From Rhizoclosmatium globosum (Eukaryota; Chytridiomycota; Chytridiomycetes; Chytridiales; Chytriomycetaceae): a stretch of 64,000 nucleotides of DNA. The notes beneath the pieces were generated by a model. It was not told the DNA's origin, made no database searches, and was given only the letters and a program-made list of their open reading frames with translations. Shown here one piece after another: positions 47,525-62,415 of the stretch. The stretch spans positions 124,001 to 188,000 of the forward strand of contig MCGO01000036.1 of NCBI GenBank assembly GCA_002104985.1, in the 5' to 3' direction. Position 1 is the stretch's first letter, and each line of letters starts with the position of its first letter. The position numbers and the translations under genes were made by a program.

Positions 47525-47788
47525 TTTCCGGATGATTTTTCTTCCTGTCAACACTGAGTAAACATTACTGAAACATTACAAAAAAAAACGGTTAATAGGA
47601 AAAGATTGTGGTAATATGCGAATGGGCAGTCAATTCAGCTAAGATTTACTCATTTGAATCAGTCTCAAACAAAAGAACAGAGAACATGATCAAATGCGTT
47701 GTATGTAATTAAATTATTTCGTCACTTTCTCTTTTCTTTTCTCTCCTTTCTAATCTTCTTCGTTTATTTGTTGGTTTTTGAAAAAAAG
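47525..47788. promoter_or_regulatory. Divergent intergenic region, ABCC / EMC1
   Basis: 264 bp between opposite starts, AT-rich with long A and T runs (47578-47590, 47738-47770). No specific motif is recognised. Confidence 0.3.
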
Positions 47789-50700
47789 ATGGTTGCAATT
47801 CAATTTGTTGGGGCCCTGTTACTGGCAGCAGCCCAAACTGCATCAGCCATCCACAAAGACCAAGTTGGGCAGCTTGAATGGTATTAAATAATTGCACAAC
47901 AAGTTGAGCAACAATGAGGCTAACAGATATGCAGGCTCAAGTCACTTGTTGGACAGTCCTCGCACGTGTCGTTCGCGCGCAGTCAGGCCGGAGCATCGCT
48001 TGCTGTTGGATCAGTTCTTGCTGACACTGTGGCAGTATTGAGTCCGGCGACTGGATCGATTGGTACTTGTTTTACTTTGTTTGTGTCGAGTACTCTACTT
48101 ACTCTTCCAATTGTTGATGTAGTCTGGCGCCACCTTCTCGCAGCAAACGAAGCGCTTCTCCACGTGAGCCGAGTGAGTGCGAATGGCAAGTACTTTCGTT
48201 GTTCTTTGTTCTTCTATTTCCATTTAAAGTTCTACATTTGTTTAATCTGTTTTTTGTTCGAACAGTTCTCGCCGCCACGTCCTTCGATGCCGCCACAACG
48301 ACCTTCCACGTGCGCACATTCGATGTCGCAACTGGTTTTGCCCTTTCGTCTGTCGTCGTAAAACAAAAGACGCCCACTTTCTGCGACAACTCAAAACTCT
48401 GCGAAAAACAAGTCAGCGTGAAACTCGTCACTTCAAAGACGGAAACCCGCCTGGTTGCTCTGCTTCCTGGCTCAACGGTTGTTTGCATCGACCTGGCTGA
48501 CTCGCGTATTGTCTGGCTGCAGCAACTCGATGCGTCAACCTCTTTCTCTCAACTCGAAACATCGGCGGGTAACTTGATTGTGCTTGGAAACGCGAATGGA
48601 GTGGTCGATGTGGAGCTTCTCTCGCTTGCGGACGGATCTGTCAAATCTTCCCCAGACCCTTCACTCAAAACTTTCTCATGCTACTCCTCTGCCTCAAATG
48701 CTGTCATCTGCAATGCCCTTGGAAGGCAATCTGCTATTGCCGCTTTTGTTCCTGGGTCTCAGTCTATTGCATGGATTTCTCCCTCGGACCTGAACCTCGG
48801 CTCCATCAACTCTCAACACTTGAACGTTGAGCCCCTCTCTGCAACTGAATTTATTGTATCTTCCAATGTCCCAGGAGCTGTCTCTCCTGCTTCTCTTGTC
48901 ACCGTTGCTGCAGACGGAAACACCCCTAAAGTCACTGTCTTACACACCTTCCCTGAACCAAAGAAAGGCTACAAATCTGTTTATTCTGCTACTGCGGGTG
49001 ACAAGAGGAATCCTTTTGTTGCTCGCTTGTCTTTCTCCACCAAGAAAGGGAAAGGTGTTGTAGACTTGTTTGATATTATTGAAAACAAATCTGCGGATCT
49101 TTTGCCGTTGAATTGGATCTCCAGAAGACTGGAAGTGTCACTTCGGTAGGTGTTTTGGAGTTTGGTGAAGGAGGCTTGATCGTGAGCGTGAGCGCAGCGA
49201 AGTCACATACGGCCCCGCGCAAAGCTTGAAGTATATCTGCATTGCAAGGATGATGATACGAGAGGATTACCCAGGAAGAAGCAACTATGCCGATTGATTT
49301 GTCTTGATAAGGAGATATTTAGTTTTTTCGATGCTCTGTTCAAAAAATTGCGAAACGAAGGGCTGCACTAGCAATTTTGATGGTCATCGTCATTGATAAT
49401 CTCTTGCTTTGTGTTCCTTTTATTTTTGCAATTTGCCATGAACAAGTTATCTGATCTACACTATCCTTCCTTTCACACAACTTGTTCGGTGCTTCTTTCA
49501 ATGCGGTCTGAGAACTACCTGACGTTGTTTTGCTTTTTCATCTTCCTTGAATTGCTCCCCTTTTCACTAATCCACAAGGTTGTGCTCAACGTATACTTTG
49601 ACAGATTCACCTCGACACTGTTGTCAAGGACGGTGCTCCAACTATCCGACTTCTCACATACTTCCAAGATGGTACTATGACTCTCTTCCAGCAAGGAAAG
49701 ACCAAAACACTTGCTGTCAAGTGGGAACGTGATGAATCACTCGCTCATATTACTGACTCAGTGTTTGTGGACTTTCCAGACAAGTACAGTTTGGACTTTG
49801 ATGAGTTGGGCGAGCCTCTCAAGAAGAGTTTGGAGTTGGATCCAGTTACTCGATATGTGAAGCGGTTGACTGGCCATGTTGGCCAGATGCAGGTTGGTTT
49901 TTGGTTTTTCTCTCCTTTCTTGCTGACATACGAACAATAGGGATTCTTGAAAACCCTCCCAACTTTCCTTTCATCCATTTCTCTCCCACAACGTAACCAA
50001 GAAACTGCTGCTTCCTTCAACAAAACAGCACCCCTTGTTGCCGATCGTCTTGGTTTCCGTAAGCTGTTGATTCTTGCAACTTCGACTGGAAAGTTGCACG
50101 CTCTTGAAACTAAATTCGGCCACTCGATCTGGTCTCGTTACTTTGGTGACTCGACTTTTGCAGTCAAAGACCTCGAAGTCTTGCGTCCAACTGCTGTCCA
50201 AAATGCAGCTATCATTGGTCTCTTTGGAACTCTGGAGGATGGAAAGAAGAGCGCTGTGCAGAGAATCAATGCCATGACGGGAGATGCTATTGGTGGAATC
50301 GAAGAGATTGGTGGTTCTGATGTTCTCGTTTTGAAAGTTAGGCAGAATGGTGTGAACGTCTATCCTATTGTTGACACTGACGAGCTGGTCGTGTTGTATC
50401 CCAACAGCCCTGAGGCTCGCGACTTGTTTGACCTTCAATTATCCACATTCTATTACTACCGTATCAAGAAAGGTGACACTGCTGTTCGTGGGTTCATGGT
50501 GGAGAAGCTTCCTGGTGGAGAGTACAAGGGAACTCAACTATGGAGTGTTGACTTACCTGCTGGTGAGGTTGTCGCCGATTACGTTCAAAAGGATCGTACA
50601 GAGCCGATTTCATCGCTCGGAAGAGTTCTTGGAAACAGATCTGTGCTGTACAAGTACTTGAACCCCAACTTGTTGGCGCTGGCGACACTTCGTGAGACGA

Positions 50701-51704
50701 AATCCACTTCAAACGTTTACCTCTACTTGATTGATACTGTGACTGGTTCGATTTTGCATCGCGCTTCGTACCTTGGAGCTGGGCATGCTGCTAAGGGGTT
50801 GGATTCGATTTACTTGATTCAGGTGGACAACAGTGTCATCTTATCTTACTACAACCACGGTCCTGAAGCCGCTGAAGTGTTGGTTGAGCCAGAGGTTAAA
50901 GGGTCTGTTGATCGTGATGAGCTGAAGGAGACTGCTGGGTCAAACAAGAGGAGAAAGAAGAACACCCTTGTGAGCAAGGAAGGAAATGTTGTGAGAAACA
51001 CTAGCCCTAACGTAAAGGGATACGAGATTACTGTTTTGGAACTGTATGAGATGCCAAAGCCGGATGCTAGAATTGACAGGTTTGGCCTGAATTTTGCTTC
51101 CACGCTTTCTCTTAACACTCGCTTTAGTGACACCTACACTTCCTTCAACACCCAAAAGCCAAGCATTTTGCAGCAAACTTTCGTGTTCCCAGCTCAAATT
51201 ACTGCGATCGGAAGCACTAGAACTGGTGCAGGAATTACATCAAGAGAGATTCTGTTTGGATTAACCAGCAACCAACTTTACGGCGTCAACCTCCGTATCC
51301 TTGACCCTCGGAGACCAACTGGCCCAATCACAAGTGAAGACAAGGAAGAAATGCTCTTCCCTTACCGTGCAACAATTGACTACAACCCTAAGGAGTTTGC
51401 CTCCCACGTTCTCGAAGTAGCAGGCATCAAGACGATTGTGTCTACGCCGTCGTCCCTCGAATCAACATCCATTGTTGCTGCGTACGGATTAGATTTGTTT
51501 GTCGTCCGCCGTGCACCCAGCAAGACCTTTGACTTGTTGAGTGATGATTTCGGATATGTGACGTTGATTGTGACATTAGTCAGTTTGGTTGTTGGTATTC
51601 AAGTGGCAAAACATTATGTAAGTTTGGCCCTTCGTTGTTTATTCGAAAAACTAATTGTACGTTTAAGGCGGAGAGGAAGAGAGTCTCAGATCAGTGGAAG
51701 TAAA
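47789..51704 (+). CDS. EMC1: ER membrane protein complex subunit 1
   Basis: The large lumenal beta-propeller subunit of the EMC insertase. The start at 47789 gives a signal peptide (MVAIQFVGALLLAAAQTASA) directly followed by IHKDQVGQLEWY, the equivalent of the EMC1 N-terminus. Introns occur at about 47887-47937, 48055-48120, 48186-48266, 49150-49604, 49892-49940 and 51620-51668. The C-terminal half (49947-51620) is an uninterrupted frame with EMC1 hallmarks: GRVLGNRSVLYKYLNPNLLA, YEITVLELYEMPKPDARI, QQTFVFPAQITAIGSTRTGA, GITSREILFGL, LDPRRPTGPI and SSLESTSIVAAYGLDLFVVR. It ends with the single transmembrane helix (YVTLIVTLVSLVVGIQVAKH) and the short basic tail AERKRVSDQWK. One frame break near 49105 is cured by one base. 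A Lys/Arg-rich loop (SNKRRKKNTL) is lineage-specific. A single-copy gene between two ABCC genes. Confidence 0.93.
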
Positions 51705-52003
51705 GGGCTGATTTGGATTTAATGAATTAAAAGAGTTCGATTCAAAATTATTGGAACATGACAAAATGCAAATTTGTCATGCTGTCTGTTAAGTGTACGA
51801 AACAGGGGAATCCGAGCTTCGACATACCAAGAGTAACAATGTACGAGATGAAAGAAACAGCTCGCAGTGAGCACTTGATATGTGGTTTGTAATATCAGTC
51901 TGTGTAACACTCCATCTCTCATCTGGTTTCGTGGGATCCGTGCTTACGTGGGTGGAAGGGAATGGTGGCGGCACTTTCTTTTGGTTTATTTTTCCTTCCC
52001 AAA

Positions 52004-56339
<4,336 letters not shown>

Positions 56340-56520
56340 ATTATACATCATTTATTTTGACCAAGTTGTGTCCGAAAACCTAAAATAAATTCTGACCTGT
56401 TGAATTCTGACCTGTTGAATCATCACTTCATTGATTATTGAAAGAGACCAATGCATAAAATTACCTTAATCTTTACTAAAATAGTATCGTCAAATTAATA
56501 GCGTATAAGGAAAAGATATC

Positions 56521-58232
56521 TCAGCTTCTTCCCATACTTGCTCCAGCAACAGCAAAAGCATCACGTTCCTCTTCACCTTCCAACCTAACTTGTCCCACGG
56601 GACCACCGCCAGCAACATGGTGCACAGCTCCACCCAACATCCGTTCCCCAACCCCACCAAACAAAACCACCACCACGACAAGAATCCACACCCAATACCC
56701 AACGACCCACCCACTCCCACCCCCGAATACATTTCCACCCCCAAATGCATATTCACAACCGCCAGCAACACCCCACCTCTCCCCACCCACCAATGCACCT
56801 TATCCCACCACGGCACCACACTCCTCTCCGCATCAAACCACTTATCAATGCAATACCCCAACAAACCTGTCCCGGCACAACCACAAACGCCAAAACACTC
56901 CCAACCACGCCGTGCGTCGAGCCACAAAACGCGGCTCGTCAGCGTCTTTGGAGAGTTGGACGGCAAGGAGGCCGAGTGCTGTTAGCCCTGCGACGCCGTA
57001 GAGGAAGAGGGAGGAGTGGAGGGTGTACCAGTGAGAGGCGAGTCTTGTTTTGAGGTAGCGGGCGATAAAGATTGCGGAGGGGGTTATGAGAGCCCATGCT
57101 GTGAACATGCAGGCTGCGTGGATTGCATTAAGTCGATGGAGAAATGGGGTGGAGGTGGAGGTGGTATTGATGGGTTTGGAGGGGTTGTTGTGTTTGTGAA
57201 GAGAGTCGAGGGTGAAGGTGGAGCGGAGGGCGTGGTATGAGAAGGAAGAGTTTGGGTCGGAAGGGGTTTGGGTGTTTGTTGGAAACGGCGAAAATGAAGG
57301 ACGTTGGTTCGAGAGTCGAAATTAAGTTGCTTGATGAGGGTAACGTGAACGAGAATTTGTTAAAGCAGATGAAGGGACTTGGATGGTGCGGGGTGGGGAT
57401 GAGGGTGAATTGTTGGTTGGTGAGGGTATGGAAGTGAATGACCAGTTGAGACGTTGAGAGAGGACAACAGTCGAATTGTTTGACCATCCAACAAACATAG
57501 CTAGTGTATTTGACATGCTTGTACCAATACCCACTCCGACCCATCCAGAATATGCAGAGAAAACAGTTATTGTGACAATACTGGCTTGAACATCGCGAGA
57601 AGCAATAATTCCAAACGTATTGGCGGTATCGTAGGAGTATGTTGCAGAAATTGCTGGAAGGTTTTGAAACAATGGAAGGACAAAGGAACCACGACTTGAG
57701 TGATAGAAAAGGAAGAAGCGGGATCATTGACATCTGCTGGAGGAGTGTGGAAAGCGCCCAGATGCACTGAAGGGTCTAGAGCGTGTTTAGTAATTGAGCA
57801 AGCCCTTCCGAGTTCCGACAACCTACTTTTCCCCCACAAACAAGTTCTTGTCCAACGCAAAGACCACCTCCCACGCGTTGTCCGAACGCGCACTGAGACT
57901 GAGACTGAGGACGCCAAGTTGCTCGACAAAGGCGGGTCGTCTGTGTCCGTTGAGCAATCGTTTTGAGACAACGGCACTCGCACTCGCACTCGAGTTTGAC
58001 GCTCGCCAAATCGCCACGGTCGTTGCGTTTTGCGACGCCATCGAACTGGCGCCGAAGCCGAGGCCGAGCCACCCGCGCGACGTCGTTGCAACGGTCACGC
58101 GTCCGCTCGATTCAACTGAAACACAAACAACTTCGCGACGGATGAGTCAACGCACGCGCTCGTCGACGGGCCTTGGCCGTGCACTGCTAAACTTAATGCT
58201 GAAAGGAGGAGGAGGAGGAGTAGTGGATCCAT
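56521..58232 (-). CDS. DOMON-DOMON-cytochrome b561 protein, copy F
   Basis: The start at 58232 gives the signal peptide MDPLLLLLLLSALSLAVHG. DOMON1 (VCVSVESSGRVTVATTSRGW, GLGFGASSMASQ) is followed by a phase-shifted join near 57780-57660 and DOMON2 (VTITVFSAYSGWVGVGIGTS, MSNTLAMFVGWSNNS). The b561 domain has IHAACMFTAWALITP, YTLHSSLFLYG, GSTHGVVGS (in the frame continuing past 56935) and VHWWVGRGGVLLAVVNMHLG, so the heme histidines are retained. The C-terminal GGAVHHVAGGGPVGQVRLE motif lies in the frame ending at 56521. Breaks occur near 58120, 57830, 57330, 57130, 56930, 56870 and 56690. It has the highest Pro/Ser content in the spacer before b561. It is co-oriented with G and convergent with the ABCC gene at 52004. 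Role as for copy A. Confidence 0.78.
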
Positions 58233-58431
58233 CTTGTTCGGTTCGGTGAGAGGACTGGAGAAAATGGATGGTGCGATGGATGGATGCTTTTGATTTCAAA
58301 CAGAAAGAGGGATCACTTCTTCAATCCGGAACACAAAGAACGGATCGAGATTACTTTTTATTTCAGCTAAATATTGTTTTATTATGCAGGCAAAAGCAAT
58401 TAATGATAATTTAATAATAACACCCTTATTT

Positions 58432-60242
58432 TCAATGAGACATGCTTGCTCGGGAAATAGGTTCCAACTCATGACGCTGGAAAGGCATTCTTTCATGAGC
58501 CAGTATGTGATGCACTGCCCCGCCCATTCGCCATTCCCCAATAAACACGAACCCACCCAACAACACAAGAAGAACCCAAGTCCAATAAGCCGCAATCCAC
58601 ACTTTACCAGCCTCATACAACTCCAATCCCAAATGCATATTCACCACAGCCAATAGAACCAACAATCTACCAATCCACCAATGCACTTGATCCCAAACAG
58701 GTACACGTACTCGTTTGGGTGAAAACAAACGATTGCATACATATCCGAGAACAAGTTGAGCAGGGTACAACGCCAGTGCTATTACAGTTCCCAGCACTCC
58801 ATGTCGCGTAGAACCAACGAATCTTATGACTCCATCGGGAATTGTAGCCTCCACGGCATATATTCCAACTGCAGTACATACTCCAACCCCAACCACCATA
58901 ATCCAAACATGCGCCAAGTACCACTTGTGGCCCAACACATTCTTCAAGTATCTCGCAATGAAAATGAACAAGGAACCAAACACCCCACGCCAGGAACATG
59001 CATACCCCATGAAGAAACATAAATCAACTCCACCAGCATACCGTTTATCCCCACTCCCTTCATCTACAGCATCCCCACTCCCAGAAGAATCTTTTGATAA
59101 ATCCAAAGCAACAACAGTCTCCCAACTATGCTTCCCAAAAGAACTCGCCCCATTGGCCGGATCCACAGGCGGCACATCCGACGCCGCCAGAATAAACCGA
59201 CTGACACCCGTCGTCGACACATACCCATACGCCAACGGAACTTGGACCGAAAACTCAACCCTTTTTCGATGTATTCTTGCAACCGAAAACACATTCCCAC
59301 ACTCCCATTACTCATCCCACTTCCAACACCAATACCACTTCCACCGCTGCCGCCAAAAGGTCGGAGTATCATGACCACTGTGGTACGTTGCGAAACCACG
59401 ACTGAGTCTGTACCGTTCATCCACGCAACAAACATATTTGATCCAGACATTCCTGTTCCTGTTCCCATTGCGATCCAACCCTTGTATGTTGTGGATGAGA
59501 CTGTGAAGGTGACGGGTGGGATGTGTTGAGTGTTGCAGTGAACAGAATGTTCCGGAGGTGTCGACGCAGAATGTTGCCTTTGAGGAGTATTGGTGGTGTT
59601 TGTAGGTGAATTTGGAGAAGAGGAGGGGGAAGGGGAGTGGAAGGGGATGATGATGGGATGTTGATGTAGGCAACGGGAAAAATCCGCGTTCATTGTGTGG
59701 CGAGATGTTGGAGTCTACAGAGTCTCGGTTCATTGGAGCGAATTTCGACATTGCGTAGATTGTAGGCGTGCTTTCAAAGTATGGATGAGTTAGTTGCAAA
59801 TGGAAGGGGCGGGCCTTTTAATCAGACAAGCTTCGACTCACCCAGCAGAGACCAGGCTACTTGGGACCAGAAAGGTGAACACGAGAGGGAACGCACTATC
59901 CGCCTTCACCGTTGTAGTGCCCAGTGTCGCAGGCTGGACGAAAGCAGGCATGGATTGACCCGCAAGCAGCCGCACCGACACCACGGCAGTCCCGCGGGAA
60001 TCCAGCCATCCAACGTACGCAGTCCCGCCCTGGGTCATTGACTTTGTTCCGAATGCGATGCCAGCCCATCCTTTTGCGGTGGATTGGATTGTGATGGATA
60101 CGTTGCCACTCTGACTAGAAGGAGAAAGAGTGCTGATGGTGGCGCACATGGACCCACTTTGGGTGCAGCTTGTTTGCGCTGATGTTGTCGCTGAGAGACA
60201 AAGGAGGGTCACCAGAACGTGCAAGAGCCGGGCTTGCATCAT
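58432..60242 (-). CDS. DOMON-DOMON-cytochrome b561 protein, copy G
   Basis: The signal peptide starts at 60242 (MMQARLLHVLVTLLCLSATT). DOMON1 (GSMCATISTLSPSSQSGNVS, GWAGIAFGTKSM) ends in SLVSAG at the same phase-2 intron site as in B, C and D (donor at about 59845, acceptor near 59776). DOMON2 follows (TFTVSSTTYKGWIAMGTGTG, MSGSNMFVAWMNG), then after a break near 59290 VPLAYGYVSTTGVSRFILAA and FGKHSWETVVALDLS. The b561 domain has FHGVCMFLAW (in a frame offset for about 40 bases near 59000), YLAHVWIMVVG, STRHGVLGT and VHWWIGRLLVLLAVVNMHLG. The C-terminal GGAVHHILAHE is present and the stop is at 58432. The long 286-codon 3' frame is mostly clean. It is divergent from the Zn2Cys6 regulator with 133 bp between the starts. 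Confidence 0.84.
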
Positions 60243-60375
60243 TTGGGCTGTGTTGTGTCAGAGAGTGTTTTGTTCTGTTTTGTGTTCAACTTTGATTTGT
60301 TGGAACTACCTATACACGAACCCTTTTCATCAAGAGATCTGCGGACTGAAGAGAAACTGGAAAAACAACAAACGA
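60243..60375. promoter_or_regulatory. Shared divergent promoter, DOMON-b561 G / Zn2Cys6 regulator
   Basis: 133 bp between opposite starts. No CGG triplet pair (the usual Zn2Cys6 target) stands out, but the arrangement would suit local control of the b561 gene. No TATA box is evident. Confidence 0.35.
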
Positions 60376-62415
60376 ATGGTACGACTTCAAAGTGCCTGTG
60401 TTCGATGCAGAAAGGCCGGCGACGATGTGATCAAGGCAGTGACGGAGGGCCTGTTCACGCTGCGCCAAGCTCAACGTTTCCTGTATTTACGATCTGCATG
60501 AACCACCTGCTGCAGTTCGAGACCTCACTCGTGTACCCGATGCTATAAGCATCACAAGAAGTGTGTTTATACCAACATCAATGGATCATGTGATCGGTGT
60601 ATCAGCTTGGATGTGCAGTGCCTCAAAGAACGTAGTACCAATCATGTTGATTATCAACAGCTGAGTGCCTCTCGAGTCAAGAAATATCAGCCACTTCTGC
60701 AAATGCTTCAACCATGCAATCAACTGATCCAGGCGTGGGCATTGCACCCAAGTTACCATTAGCATTGAGAACTATTTTAACAGCCTTCGAGAATTCGACA
60801 GCAACATTCGAGGAGCAAGAAGTTCAGCTTGAAGATCCTGATCTTATTGCAACGTTCGATGATTGGCTCCTCGTATTCAATCACCTGACGGAAGGTCCCA
60901 ATGATTTTCCATCATCCAAAAACTTTGACGCTGAGTCATGTTGCGTGATTATTTTCATAAACCCGCAGTCTTGAGGCTGATTCTATGTTGCCATGCGATC
61001 CGGGCGACACCGAATGAATCAAACTGTCTAGAATACTATGCCAGAGCGAGAAAGGCCTTGATTCGAGCTGATTTATTGACTCCATCGACAGACTTGATTA
61101 TTTCTTGCCAATACATATTCCTGCTTGCGCGAGGTGAGCATTTGGGGCGTCATAATCACTTGAATGACAGAAATCCAAACAACAGATTACAATCAACCTG
61201 CACTTGGCCAACATTTTCTACAGATAGCAGCGCGAATGGTGAAAGAGCTTGCTCTTGATGTTGATCCTGATGATTCACCAGACAGTCTTGTGAAACTCAT
61301 GATTCCGCGGAAAAAGGAAGAAAGACGACGAATCTTTTGGAGTTTCTATGAGGTCCTGACATCAAATGCAGCAGTTTCGCCGTCGTACACCAAGTTGGAT
61401 ATCAGTGGCGATTCTGTTAAAGCTCCAAGCCAAGTTTTAGACCCACACTCTGTCTTCCGAAGTGATAATGTTGTACATCATACGGCGAATATTTTTAATT
61501 TGATTGCTTCTATCAAGCAGGCGTGGGCTGCCACCCCACTATCTATTAGCGATGTCTTCAACATGATCACTGATTCCTGTTTACGAGATCAATTCGACAT
61601 TGTCATCACATCTATTCCGCAACAATACCTGCTTCTCTCAGAAACCTTATTCTCAGACATAAATATTGAAGGCCACGATATCTTCAACAAATCAAAACCT
61701 CCAACACATATGTAACAGAATTGAACTTGATTTACCATTCAAGCATCTCCGTATTTCACCGTCCCGTCATGTTCCTCTCTGCTTTACCTTCATGCCATCC
61801 ATCCAAATTGAATCCAAGAGACCGTGAAGTCATTGCAACTGCAATCAACAAATGCATAGAATCTGCACTCAGAATCCTTTCATCTTCGACTTTATCTGCT
61901 TTACCCTATATACAGCAGGAATTGACGTCCTTCCGCCAGAAGACCGATGGATGCACAGAGTGTACACAGACGCGTACCCACTCTTTGAGGCTGTAGTTTG
62001 CTTATGGTTGCATCGTGTCGGATGGATCCTGCGTGGTACACGTTGACGCATTTCAGCACGGAATTCAATTCACCAAAGTTGAGGCAAAGACTTGAATGGT
62101 TGGTTGGCGCGTACCCTGCTTTGGAAGTCGGTGCGGTTACGCCGATATTTAAGGCTATGAGCCTTATACTTTTGATTTGCAGCACGTTGCTGAGTGGGAA
62201 GGAATTATGTGTTTAATACGAGTATTGTTGACGGGGTTGAGGCGTTGACGCTTGGAATGCGGGTTATGGCTGTTGGTGTTACGCAGAAGATGAGAGTGCA
62301 CCAGTCATCGACCCTTATTGTTATTGGGGCTGCTTGGGATGGAAATGGTAAGAATATTCGGTGGAGGGGACAGACCGAGGATTCCTGGCGGTTGTTTTGG
62401 AAATTAAAAGCTTAA
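60376..62415 (+). CDS. Zn(II)2Cys6 transcription factor with two tandem zinc clusters
   Basis: A nuclear, fungal-type regulator. The start at 60376 (MVRLQSACVRCRKA) begins a first zinc cluster (60397-60484) which, allowing two missing bases, has C-x2-C-x6-C-x8-C-x2-C-x6-C spacing. A second cluster (60532-60621) has the same spacing in one unbroken frame: CTRCYKHHKKC then CDRCISLDVQC. A basic stretch (SASRVKKYQPLLQ) follows. The remainder resembles the fungal-specific regulatory region: DLLTPSTDLIISCQYIFLLA, LGQHFLQIAARMVKELALDV, PRKKEERRRIFWSFYEVLTS and SSISVFHRPVMFLSALPSCH. Introns or breaks lie near 60740, 60955, 61130-61160, 61710 and 61880-62040. The end at 62415 is tentative. The neighbouring b561 gene is the obvious candidate target, by position only. 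Confidence 0.78.
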
